NCBI GenBank assembly: GCA_963277665.1
Contig: OY728163.1
Coordinates: 1,902,042,644-1,902,106,643, forward strand
Length of the DNA: 64,000 nt
Origin: Viscum album
Lineage: Eukaryota > Streptophyta > Magnoliopsida > Santalales > Viscaceae
Reading direction: 5' to 3'
The notes under the pieces were generated by a model. The model was not told the origin of the DNA. It saw only the letters and a program-made list of their open reading frames with translations, and searched no databases. The translations under genes and the position numbers were made by a program. Shown here piece by piece: positions 11,414 through 22,500 of the stretch (position 1 is the first letter of the stretch; every line of letters begins with the position of its first letter).

Positions 11414-14134
11414 TCATGGATGGTGAGATGTGGAACTATGTCCTGCCACTTGGGGACATCTCTTACGAGTATGTCCTTCTGTGTGACAGATACTGCATCG
11501 TATTCTACCTCCTCGTTGCCGAGGCCAATCCATCTCATTTTTTATGCAAGTTGACTTCGGTCTTCCTCAGGGATGCAACCAGGTAGCATGAATCCAATAA
11601 TTTTAAAAATGGAAGACATTGAAAAAATTATAAATGAAACCAAAACCAACTTATGAAAACCTGGAAATATCAAGGACAATGGTTGGTTGATCAACATGCA
11701 ATGTGATAGAATGGAAGTCACCAAAAGGTATCCAAGCAGCTCTATAATAGTTAACCAAAGTGCTCAGGTGATACACCGGGTCAACATATGGCTCCCATGA
11801 TATATTTACCGAAGAGAAAGCTGCAATAACATGTACACATGGATATCTCAATGCCTGAAAGCTGTCGAAATCACAGTACCTGTTGTCCAACATCACGACA
11901 AACACTCCACCATTAGTGCATGTACCCTTGTCGTAGAACTATCTTACCCGAAAACTCTTCTTTTCCCTATCAAAGGATATAACATTCCATCGTGAAGCCT
12001 CATTCCGTATCTGGTCAATATCAGTTTAAAAATTCTGAGTAAAAAGCATTCCATTTTCCATCCTCTGGAAGGCCTTTTGGGACTAGTCAACAAAGTAGTA
12101 AACACATCTAAAAAATGTCTCTTGCACTAACCATGTGATTGAGAGTTTGCACACACCCTTTAGGACCCCATTTATGAACTCCACTATATTAGTGGTCATA
12201 TGCCCATATCTCATGCCCCCATCGTATGCTAATGACCATTTTTCCTTTGAAATTTGCATCATATATTCATATACCTCCTCATTAACTGTTCAGATCTCTT
12301 CAAGACGTCGATCAAACCTTTCTTGTTGGGGTTCATATGCTGAAACCATAAGATAATAATTTATTAAAATGGATATTAAATTTTGTTAAAAAAAGAAAGT
12401 TTAGAAAAACATACCCAATTTGAGGATCACCTTCTTTATGGCCTAATATCTAAACTGCTTATGCACCTTACTTGAAATATGTCTAATGCAATAACGGTGA
12501 TAAGCATTCGGCTCAGTCCAAGAAACTCCATCACTACTCATGGCCTCTATAATTTCTTGATGACGATCAGATATCAGACACAATCCCTGTTTTTGCATGA
12601 CATGAACATGTACACATGCCAAGAACCAGCTCCAGCATTCAAAATTTTATTTTTCAACAACAGCAAAAGAAAGTGGAAGAGGAGCACGATTACCATCCTG
12701 TGTTGCAACAATGAGTAGAACACCAGTATACTTTCCATAAAGGAATGTTCCATCTACCTGAATAAATTGTTTACAATAGGGAAATACAGTAATGCACGGT
12801 ATGAATGCCCAAAAAAACCTATTGAACTTCACCTTTGATCGATCAACTTGATGATTTTGGGATACATACTCAACACTGTCCAATTCATAAACAATCTGAT
12901 TATTGAGAGACATCAATTCCATAAACTGTGGCAACATCGCATAAGACTCATCCCAATCACCATACACTTTTACAATGGATTTCTATTTTGCATTCCATGC
13001 TTTGTTGTATGATATCTTATAGTTATACAACAGTTGAATTCATTCCTGAACAAGGGAAACAGGAACATCCTGACTTGTTCATATCATCTCACAAATAACA
13101 GTAGATATAAACTCTGCATCAAGGGATGAGTGATCTTGTGCCAAGCTGTGTTGCAAAAAAGTGTGTGGGCCTTCTAATTTGGTTATCTTCCAACATCCAT
13201 AATATTTATCAAATATTGCTCTTAATCAAAATTTACATTCTGACCCATATTTTTCACCACGAATGAGATATTTGGTCTTCTTTGACTTATAAACCACAAA
13301 TGTGAAATGCCACTCAATGTGGTATTGCTTTATCACATTTTTCATGACCTGTTTACTTTCGAACTCCTGCCCAACATATATGGCATTATCAGTTGATGCA
13401 GGAATATTCCCTATAATACCAGGGAATTCAGAAGCTGGTGTAATAACATCCCAATCAAAATGTTCTTCACAAGACATTCCTCCAACTAAGGAACTCAAAA
13501 CTGAAGGCTGATTACCACTAACTAGTTGATGTAGTGGATTTCTATCTCTCAAAAGAACCGCATAAGGTTCATTTCCAACCACATCATCTCCTACTAACTC
13601 CCCATATTCTTCTTCCTCAGATAAACTTTCATGCACTATATCAGCATACAAAGGGATGTCATCTACACTTCCTTCCAAATTTTTATGATCTTCCTCATTA
13701 AATTCTTCCACGGGAGTCATATGAGGAGGAGACAATGAATAAGACTGCTGTGAAGGACCAGCTTCTATAGAGCTCGCAAAGCATGATTCTGTAGTAATCG
13801 ATTGCACCACATCAATATCAGAAATGACAATAAATAATTCCATCAAACCATTAATACATTGTTGCCTAAATAACTGAGAAGCATTCATCCAATCCTCATC
13901 ATCAACTACAGGGTAGTCGCTGTGCCACAGATGCTCAGGATATTGAAGATGTCGGTGTCTAATTGAAGTGATTGCTTGTCCAGCACTCAGTTTTAACCGA
14001 CTATGAATCTTTTTACGAACTGCATCCAATGTCATACAACCATGGAGATTTACCACTTTGACAGGTGGTACACTGTATCTAAAACCATGCTTGGTATAAA
14101 TTACCTCACCGTTGTAATATATTTGACCAGACAT
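11414..14134 (-). pseudogene. mudrA-like: MULE transposase (mudrA-like), decayed
   Basis: Minus strand. Start MSGQIYYNGEVIYTKHG at 14134. Residues 1-100 resemble the PB1-like N-terminus of PMD-type MULE transposases; an acidic linker follows. Near residue 255 comes the MuDR DNA-binding region (VGQEFESKQVMKNVIKQYHI). After about four in-frame stops (13235-12985) the DDE catalytic domain is clear: VYGDWDESY, VDGTFLYGKYTGVLLIVATQ (first D), AVVE, CLISDRHQEIIEAM (second D) and HRYCIRHI. A 75-bp phase-1 GT-AG intron (12340-12414) joins to YEPQQERFDRRLEEI and YGHMTTNIVEFINGVLKG. The SWIM finger follows (CDF...YPCVHVIAAF, about 11860-11800), then a last exon with a CCHC knuckle CSICHTEGHTRKRCP (11453-11497) and stop at 11414. 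The enzyme would cut and rejoin the terminal repeats. Stops make it inactive. Confidence 0.93.
12340..12414 (-). other. Intron in the MULE transposase gene
   Basis: On the minus strand the donor GTATGT at 12414 and acceptor TTTCAG at 12340 bound 75 AT-rich bases. Removing it restores the reading frame from ...VILKL to AYEPQQERFD, which matches the family at this point. Confidence 0.8.
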
Positions 14135-14480
14135 AATTAACTATAAAAAATAATTTAAAAAATATTATACACTACATTAAAATTTTAAATTATTTAATTT
14201 GGTTTTGAATAATTGATTATCTTGAGACTTTTTAATGTATTGATTTATCACTGTTAAGGTATAGTGATTGTGATATTAGCACAAATGCAAATTTAATATA
14301 ATGATTCATAAAGTTTAATTACTTATGAATATATAATCATGACATGATCTTGAGACTTACGATTAGTTTATCATTATCTGATAAACTAACCACAACCTGT
14401 GGGTGAACTCCTGCATCTATTATCAAATATTTCAGCAACCACCAATCTCCTGTCAAACATCAACGCCTCCTATCAAACGA
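14135..14480. other. Upstream region of the MULE transposase gene
   Basis: AT-rich sequence directly upstream of the transposase start, expected to hold its promoter. No element can be assigned with confidence. It runs into the short-repeat block at 14485. Confidence 0.5.
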
Positions 14481-14484
14481 GTTC

Positions 14485-14580
14485 TCGAATGCCTCTTCGT
14501 CGACACCTCTTTGGGGATTCCTCTTCGTCGACACCTCTTCGGGGAAGCCTGTTCGGGGACACCACTTCGGGGCGTCTGTC
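14485..14580. repeat. CTCTTCG short tandem repeat inside the MULE
   Basis: CCTCTTCGTCGACACCTCTT occurs twice about 30 bases apart, followed by shortened, shifted versions (CTTCGGGGAAGCC, TTCGGGGACACCACTTCGGGG). This GC-richer block lies between the transposase promoter region and the right end. The frames at 14399-14734 crossing it are not supported as genes. Confidence 0.65.
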
Positions 14581-15300
14581 TTTTAATTACAAATTTACCC
14601 ACAGGCATGTGAGGGGATCTTGGGGTATGAAATACATAAATTATTTTAAGCGGACACGCAGGTCCTTACACTTACTGAGAGATGACTCGCAGGTCATCAA
14701 TGCGGAAAAAATGCAATTATTACAAATTGAATAACAACATACATAAAATAAAAAATGCAATTTGAATTATGCATGGTCGGTCATCTCAAGATCATTCATC
14801 ACTCATACCGTGTTTTTTGGTATATTTATTATATTATCCGTATTATATAAAATCTATATTAAATACTACACCTCTTTTAAAAAAATTTAACTTCATGTGT
14901 ATATATATATATAATTATTAATAACATTTAATAAATTTTATTATAACTGATCTAATTGAGATTTACATAATAAACACTTTTGTTATTAAAACCATTCATT
15001 AAAATAAATTTATCTAACATAAATTACGTTTCCTAAACATTAAACATTTTAGACATAACATAAAACATTCAATATTCTGACAACATACATTCAAAAAATT
15101 AAATCATACAAACATTCAACATCAAGAAAATTAAATCATACAAAACATTTCATGCATAACATATGAAATAAATAAATCATACACAAAATTAAACATACAA
15201 ATGAAATAAATAAACACAATTAAACAATTAAATTATTAAATAGAAATTTTACCTCATTAAAAGCAGAAAATATTTGTTGAGAAATAATTTCTACAGGGCA
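14581..15300. other. AT-rich non-coding part of the MULE, right side
   Basis: Mostly A/T with ACAT-rich simple sequence at about 15040-15240. No gene seen. A run of twelve or more Gs at about 15334-15347 lies just beyond it. Confidence 0.6.
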
Positions 15301-15373
15301 TCGCAATAAAAACTAGAGGAGAACAATGGGTTTTGGGGGGGGGGGACCCCTCCTTTTATAGAAATTTTCGACC

Positions 15374-15606
15374 GGATGCGTGAACTCCGTTCACGCATCC
15401 TTTAGCTAGTCCGCGAAGGATGCATGAACGTTGTTCACGCATCACTTCCATGGCTCAGATGCGTGAACACCATTCACGCATCCTTTAGCTGGTCAGCGAA
15501 GGAGGCGTGAACATCGTTCACGCATTACCGCCTGGGTCTGGGATGCATGAACGACGTTCACGCTTCTTTTCCCACGGAAGGATGTGTGAACGCCGTTCAC
15601 GCATCC
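15374..15606. repeat. Right array of six palindromes in the MULE end
   Basis: Six copies of the same near-perfect palindrome as in the left end, at about 15374-15400, 15418-15444, 15458-15483, 15500-15526, 15541-15565 and 15580-15606. Arms are variants of GGATGCGTGAACG plus its complement. Two pairs sit in an 83-bp tandem duplication starting at 15401 and 15484 (TTTAGCTAGTCCGCGAAGGA and TTTAGCTGGTCAGCGAAGGA). Confidence 0.9.
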
Positions 15607-15683
15607 CAGACCCAGTTTTAAAAATATCAGAACCCTGATCCCCTATACCTAAATATTTTTTTCGTAAAACCCATAAAAAACCC
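15533..15683 (-). repeat. MULE right terminal inverted repeat
   Basis: Reverse complement of the left end, with CCCATAAAAAACCC at the terminus. It includes the last two palindromes of the right array. Confidence 0.88.
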
Positions 15684-15692
15684 GTTACTATT
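15684..15692. other. MULE target-site duplication, right copy
   Basis: GTTACTATT, one base different from the left copy at 7069-7077. The following TCAATCCT continues the interrupted LTR, matching TTAATCCT in the intact LTR near 21656. Confidence 0.85.
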
Positions 15693-16511
15693 CAATCCTC
15701 AAGAAATGATCGAAATGAAAAAAATCAACGTCCTTCTAAATTTAAAGGGAAATGCAATGAAATCTAACCTCAATTGTTGATAGAATTCCCAAACCAGTGA
15801 GAAATCTCATTTAAACCAAAACATCACACTCAGGAAGCTAAAAGTAGCCTGGGTATCAAAATTTTAACACACGATGTGGGGAAAATGACCCAAAAAATAA
15901 ACTCTAAAGTCTAGGGTATTGACAAACCAAAAATACACCAAGGGTGAACCCTTAAATTTAGAACCCTCACTAGAAGGGGATGACGATGAGACATATGGCT
16001 TGAGGAGGAGAGGTCGTTGGTTGCTAGAGGTTGCAGACTAGTTGGAGAAATGGTGGCCAACCACGGGTTAGGGTGTCACACCAAACAGCGGGAGGATGGG
16101 GGTGTCGCGGGTTGGCCAGATGAAGGAGGTAGTGCCGGGAAAGGAGGGGTCATGCTGGAGATATCCAGAGAGTAGGTGGCAACAACAAAGACTACAAATG
16201 AGTAAGGGATCGCACTAGCTTAGGGAATAAGGGAGCAGAAGATCCAAGTTGGGTAGAGTGTGCCAGCTGGAGGGTCGCCAGATGGTGCAGGTAGGAGAAG
16301 GAGGCGGCTGTCAAACAGTGTGGAGGGGATCCAGGGATGGGTGGAGGCGCGATGTAGGGTTTCTAGAGGAGGGATCTGCAAAAATAGTAAGGGGAGTGGG
16401 AGAGCCCACGTGAGAAGAGATAGAGAGTGAGAGAGAAGAGAGAAAACCCCAAAAAATATAAATATATAAAAATGAAATAAAAAAAATACTAAAACCCAAT
16501 ATTAATAAAAA

Positions 16512-16512
<1 letters not shown>

Positions 16513-16554
<42 letters not shown>
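16513..16554. repeat. (AAT)n microsatellite
   Basis: About 14 AAT units in this LTR, against about eight at 22440-22465 in the partner LTR. The site is the same, so repeat number has changed since insertion. Confidence 0.9.
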
Positions 16555-16555
<1 letters not shown>

Positions 16556-17140
16556 TAACAATAATAACAATAAAAATATATAGAAAAACCCTTGATAAAA
16601 ATAATTATTGATATTCAAAGTCATTATAATGTTTACCCATAATAATTATAATAATAATATGATGATAATTTTTTTAATAGTTTTAACAACCATAACAATT
16701 ATAATAACGATATAACGATTAAATAATAATAATAATGACAATAATAAAAAATATTTAGTAATAAAAAACTAACACATTAAATGATAATATATATATATAT
16801 ATATCTACATTATCTTTTTTATCGGTTTTATTACATCATCTCTTAACCAATTTATTTAATTACTCATAAATGTGGGCGATTGTGTGGTCACCCCGCACAG
16901 CTCATTTGATCATGTGTGGGCCATGCGGAGGCCCTTACTCACTCCAACAGTGATCGCATGGGAATCCAAACTATCTACATGACTTCTACAAAGATGCAAA
17001 GTGTTCGCGCACCGACATAAAACCTGAAAACTTTTACAAACTTCAAAAATTTGAATTGGGACCAAAGAAACATTAGCAAAAACACCCAATGCCAAGGTAA
17101 AAAAATAGGAATAAAATTATTTGAAAATGTCAGTTGTGAA

Positions 17141-18019
17141 AAATCACCCCACCATAATGCTTTCCACCCCCAGAATTGCACGACGAGATCTAGACCCAAA
17201 GATAAAACTTCTATAGTGTCACCCACCATGAAAAGTATAAGCACCTCCAATTGATCGATCCAAACAGACATCAAAAACCCAAGAGACACAACTCATCATT
17301 AAAACACAAATACCATATCCACTACCAAACAGAACATAGACTGTCTATTTCAACCAAGGAGTGAATGAACATAAACCACTTCCCACATTTATTCCCATAA
17401 TTTTAGTCCAATAGAACCGTTGGGTGTACTCCAATCCCAATGTTTACTCAAGCGGGAGAACATAGGATTAGGTGGCTCTGTATGAGACCACCTACCCCCA
17501 AACAATGCATGAAACAAAACAATAATACTAACATAGGGAGGTCCGAACATACTCCCCACCATAAGAATTGAGCCAACACTAAATTACTTCAGGTGTAACT
17601 CTACGATACCCACTGTGAATTTCCCCACTATAGGAACTGATGATATTAACTAAACCTGAAAACATTCCAAACAAACTAAAAACCTTCACCCCGAGGGGGG
17701 TTGGGGGGTGGAAGGGACCAACTGATAGAGCATCAAAACTACCTCCATCACCATATCCACAATGTCACAACCTTCAAAGAACACAAACCATACCACACTA
17801 AAGATAAAGATTAGACTAAGGCCCTTTTTCACCGTTGGCGTTCAACTGACTACGCACCTGCTTCACTCCGGGTTCTACGGCTAGAGGAATGATTATTAAA
17901 TCATATCCATCATTTCACTCATGCTTCATAAATTCCCAAACATAGCAGACGTACCAAATTTTTTTCCAATAACATTTCCATTCAAATAATGTTTTCAAGG
18001 AGTTTTGACAAAACCATTC
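17141..18019. other. Interior of the gag-only element without coding signal; polypurine tract at its left end
   Basis: Read on the minus strand, GGTGGGGTGATT just before the LTR at 17140 is a plausible polypurine tract. The rest, where protease, RT and integrase would be expected, shows no domain in any frame. A G/C-rich run near 17691-17710 (GAGGGGGGTTGGGGGGTGG) is noticeable. The frames at 16910-17289 and 17051-17254 cross the LTR border and are not credible. Confidence 0.6.
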
Positions 18020-18960
18020 TTACAGCTGATGGAAAAGAACACCACAAAATGCTACAAGAGATAACTAATACATACAAAAAATGCAACAAAGATAAAATCT
18101 TAAACTGATCCCAAATCATCTCCCCAATCCTTCTGACAGGCTGAGGTGACCTTCGACGAGAAAGTTCTGGCTCCAACGTGCCTCTTGGAAACACCTCGGA
18201 AGAATTGCTACAATTGACCCAGATGTCCAGCAGTGTGGCAGGGTCTCAGAGCACTTGGGCACATCAACCTCTTTTGTCCCAGCTTACCACACTGGTGAAA
18301 AATCAAAGGATTACGATGTGAAGAAGATGGATGATGGTTTGAAGGTCTCTTGATTCATCTACTAGAGCCACAAGCATTAGGTCGTTCCCATTCTTCCTAT
18401 CATCATCCTCTGCACTGCTTCCCAAGGCCCGAGGAGGATTATTCCTCTCATGTCCTCCTACTAACTCTGCTTCGTCCAGAAAGGCTTCCCCCGCAACATC
18501 TGAGTAGTTGGTTAGGTTGAGCTCTTTTAATTTTGACTATAGTTTATGTTGGAGTCTATACTCAAATTGTAGAGTTTTCTTTGGATCATTTGCAATAAAC
18601 CATTGGTCATACGAAACTAGGTCCAAGAAATGTCGATAGAATTCTAGTACCAATTTAATGCACTACAGAACACAACACAACTCCAACCTCTTCCTAGGCT
18701 TCATCAACTTAGAGAAATATTGTTGGATAAACAAAGACATGAAGAACTCCTAGGTGAGGTCTCCCCAAGGCTAGTTTCAAGACTCAAACTTCCACAATCT
18801 CCAAGTTGGACCTTCAAAATAAGGGTATCCAACTTCACCTTCAATGACTCGAGAAACCCAATAAAACTTAAGTTACTCTCAATCTTCTGCAGCCACTCCT
18901 CTGCCTCAAGAGGATCTTCATGACCATTAAGCTGAGGAGGGTTCAACTTTTAGAATTCTG
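18020..18960 (-). pseudogene. Gypsy-type gag remnant of the nested element
   Basis: Minus strand. The open piece 18946-18704 begins NPPQLNGHEDPLEAEEWLQK, matching the P-x-x-F-x-G-x-x-D-P-x-x-A-x-x-W-L start of retrotran_gag. With frameshifts it continues through FIQQYFSKLMKPRK and SYDQWFIANDPKKTLQFEY, then a spacer, to a degenerate zinc knuckle near 18310-18220 (CGKLGQKRLMCPS and PCHTAGHLG). Length from capsid start to knuckle fits a normal gag. Stops and frameshifts show decay. It is the only protein-coding trace of the element and fixes its minus orientation. Confidence 0.8.
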
Positions 18961-19556
18961 GAACATAGTTTATATGTTGATCAACTAGAGGATTTTCTAA
19001 GGGCGAAACACCCGAAGTTGCACCATGGGCATTCATCAAATTTCAATGGGGGCGAACACTAATGAACAAGAAAATAAATAATTTAATCCAATAATGGTCA
19101 TTGCCATTAAAAATTATACATTTTAAAATTTCCAAAATTAAACTTTACAAAACAAATGTTCAAATTAAAGAAGACCCAAACGATTCACTAGGGGGAACTA
19201 GTGCTGATGGGTGAGTCAAATATATGGTAGGCATCTATAAGCTAGTCATGCCACTGTCATAAGGAGCACTCTGGGGTAATGTCCCCATCTCCACATGGTT
19301 TTCTAGACCAAGAGATCTCACAGAGGTCACATTCCCCCCTCCAATTTCATTTCCCAATACCAAACCAACCATAAGAATCAAAGGACATCAACAATCCTGA
19401 ACATCCCATGATTACCCATGGCTCAGAATGAACAAGGGTTCATGGAGTCCTTCTGTTCTTACTCCTCAAGTCCCAAAAATTATATTCTTTCTTCCATGAC
19501 AACCCCAAAAGACAATGGGCAATATAAAAAACAAGTTCCTATAAAGATTAAACCCC
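18961..19556 (-). other. Leader region between primer site and gag
   Basis: About 600 bases between the primer-binding site and the gag remnant. No coding frame is seen. A typical untranslated leader would be expected here, possibly including the beginning of gag. Confidence 0.5.
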
Positions 19557-19568
19557 CCTCTAATACAA
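19557..19568 (-). other. Primer-binding site of the nested element
   Basis: On the minus strand this reads TTGTATTAGAGG, matching the iMet site TGGTATCAGAGC at 9 of 12 positions, three bases from the LTR end at 19572. It identifies the right-hand LTR as the 5' LTR. Confidence 0.7.
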
Positions 19569-19571
19569 TGT

Positions 19572-22500
19572 TGTCACAAACCAACCTGGGATAACCTTAA
19601 ACTGGTCACCCGAGCAGATCCGTAGTAAGGCCCAAGAGGCGTTCCTGATTCTCTCTGGCTGGAGTCAAGTGCCAGAGCATCAATAGAAAAAAATGGGAAT
19701 GATTTAGCCCCATGAAAATAAATAAGGCAAAAAAATGAAAAAAGAATAAGGAAAAACAAGTAAATGACATGAAATTAAAGAATGGAAAAAAAACATACTA
19801 ACCTAACCATGACCAAAACTCCTCTCGAACCTGAGAGTCGCTCACCAATCCACCACCGGCTCTCACCCCCAATTAGAAAACTCAAGTCAAACCTGCAATA
19901 GAAACTTAAAACATAAAAACATTGTAGGTGTGAGTGTTAAAACTCAGTAGGTGATCCCCACAATATTTTTCCAAAGAACTACTTTTAATAAAAGAATTTA
20001 CCAATGTCTGGTTTGAACTAAATTATAGAAAATATGGTCTTCCACAAACACTTACATTTCCAAAACAAGTAATAGTATATTTCCCTTTTTAAATTTAAAA
20101 ACAAGCATAATGTTTGATGGGAAAAGGTGCATTACTTTTTAAAAACATTTTCACAAACAATTTAGAAATCCAAATTTTAGTTGTAAGATAAGTGGAAAAC
20201 CACACATCACACATGACATAAAATTAGGGCAATGGGAAAATAGCAAACAAGGACTATCAACCAGACAAGGCCTCTCAATTGCCCACCACATAAAAATAAG
20301 CAATAAAGAAGACATGGGTCGAACCTATGAGATCATGAAAAATCCAGAACCTAATATACGTGTGAATATTTCTGAAGGCATACCTACTCTCGATGATGTC
20401 ATAACTCTCAAAAGCATGGTGTTTCCCTACCTGACCCAATAGAGGGGCCCAATCCCCTAGTAGATCAAAGTCAGTACTGAGGGCCACTAGCCAGTGCATA
20501 TTCTAAAATAGTTCAGCTATCATTCTTTTAATATTCACTTACTATACCAGGTTCCCATGTCAACACGTGTAATAAAAAGGGGTGATTAAACAATTCGAAT
20601 CAAGAAACTTGTCACAGAGAAAAAACATCACACACATCTCACACAATCAACGTACACAAAGGATTACCCATGAGGGATGTTTTTCAAAATAATTTATTTT
20701 ATCAATGTTCCAAATGGGCCTTCTGTAACTTTTAAAGAAAAACCATTCCTCTAGAGAAAGAAAAGAATTTGTTCACACAACAGAAGAGAACATTTGAAAT
20801 AGAACCAGAACCACACTAGAAACTTTGGGAATTGTATTCAAAGTCCAAGTGGGAATTCTTTAATTTCTGTACGTCAAGTTATCATGGAAATATTTTAGTT
20901 TTCATGCATAAAATAAACATCTTCGTTTACATCAAATATTTTTTCCAAAAATAATTATCTATTATTATTTATCACTTATTGAAAATGAATGAAATATCAG
21001 ACAATTAATAAATTATAAATTTAATGGTCCATGCAATGGGGGACCTACCTCAGCTCGCTATCCAAACACAATGGCACGTCACACCTCACACATACACATA
21101 AGAACGCGCAAGACAATGACTAGAGTATCAAAGGTTTTCCTCACCAACATGCTGCAAGAACTGCACAACAACTAAAAACACATAAACATAGACTTAAAAC
21201 AATCCAAATGAACAAACAACACAAAAAACTCCTCGAAATGTTTTTAACACACAATACACATGATCTACATTATTTACTAAACCTCTCTAAAATTTATAAA
21301 ACAATTTCCATAGATTAACCCATGGGTTACACACCCAAAACCCCTTAAAATCCCATTTTAAATCCAATGCATGACAAAGAATAATTAGAAACACCTTTCA
21401 AAACATTCAATCATTTTATAAAATAACATACACAATTTAAAAAATTAAATCAAGGGTCACAATAAAGAAAGTATAATTAAAATCCAACCCATCTCAAGAA
21501 AACATTTTTTTACACATGCACACCTCCACCCCATTCAAAAACACATATCGCACCTCATATACAACCCATAGTACGTAAAAAATAAGAAAAATAAGCATAA
21601 TAAAATTATTAAACAACATCATGGGTAACTATTTAATCCTATTGAAAAGATAAAAATGCAAGAAAACAGTTTAGTTATAAAATTAAAGTGGAACACAAAT
21701 AAAACCAACCTCAATCGTCGATGGACATCCCAAAACTGGTGTGAAATATCATTTTCACCAAAACCTCACACTAGGGAAGCTAAAACCCGCATGTAAAACA
21801 ATATTTGAACACACAATTTGGAGAAAACAACCCTGAAAATAAACACTAATGTATAGGGTATATCCATACCAAAAATCTACCAAGGGTGAACCCTAAAATG
21901 AAGAACCCACACCGGAAGGGGTTGTAGGCAAGATGTGCAGATTGAGGACAAGATGTCACAGGTTGCCAGAGGTTGCGGACCAGACAGAGAAGTGGTGGCC
22001 TATTGTGGGTTATGGCATCATGTCAGACAATGGGAGTAGGGGGTGTCGTGGGCTGGCCAGATGAAGGAGGCAGCACAAGGAGAGGATGGGTAGCGTTGGA
22101 TATTGATTGAGAGGAGGGGGAAGCAGTAGAGATAGATGAAGAGGAGGGGGAACACTAGCTCCAGGAATAAGGGAGATATGGAACCGATTCAGGTAGAGCG
22201 TGCTGACTAGAGGGTCTTTGTAGGGTGCATGTAGGAGACAAAGGTAGCGACGAGATGGTGGGAAGGAGAGTTGTGGCTGGGTGGAGGAGCGCAGGAGGGT
22301 TATTTGAGGAGGGAGATGCCGAATCAATAAGGGGAGGGGGAGAGCACACGTTATAGGAGAGAAAGGGAGATAGATAAGATAGAAAACCCTAAGAAAAGAT
22401 AAATAAATTAAAATGAAAGAAAAAAAATACTAAAACCCAATAATAATAATAATAATAATAATAATGTAACAATTATGACAATGAAAATAACTAGAAAAAA

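Larger units (their letters stand above)
7078..15683 (-). mobile_element. Mutator-like element (MULE) carrying mudrA-like and PMD genes
   Basis: An 8606-bp DNA transposon with long terminal inverted repeats that begin GGGTTTTTTATGGGTTTT on both ends, flanked by a 9-bp target duplication. On its minus strand it holds a decayed MULE transposase gene (11414-14134) and, downstream in the same direction, a decayed plant mobile domain gene (about 8540-10740). Both termini contain short palindrome arrays. The collinear repeat at 19572-23040 lacks the element, so its limits can be read to the base. Both genes carry stops, so this copy cannot move on its own, although its ends look intact enough to be mobilised in trans (inference). 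PMD-carrying MULEs are a known plant group. Confidence 0.92.
15684..17140 (-). repeat. 3' LTR of the gag-only element, part 2 (right of MULE)
   Basis: Collinear with about 21647-23040: CTCAATYGTYGATGG, GGGTGAACCCT, a GGTTGC...AGGTTGCGGAC-type G-rich stretch, an (AAT)n tract at 16513-16554, (AT)n near 16785, TGTGGTCACCCC, and the end ATTATTTGAAAATGTCAGTTGTGAA. The small frame 16311-16499 is accidental. Confidence 0.85.

Noticed and set aside
13302..13511. Plus-strand open frame opposite the transposase
   Set aside because: Shadow of the minus-strand mudrA-like frame.
14399..14734. 111-residue frame rich in S, T, L, R and G
   Set aside because: It spans the TCTTCG repeat and non-coding MULE sequence; low-complexity translation without homology.
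15334..15347. Run of G bases considered as an assembly gap or tail
   Set aside because: A short homopolymer next to the MULE right end; no sign of an artificial join.
22010..22349. Two proline/serine-rich minus-strand frames
   Set aside because: They arise from a purine-rich LTR stretch; the equivalent part of the partner LTR (about 16050-16400) does not keep either frame.
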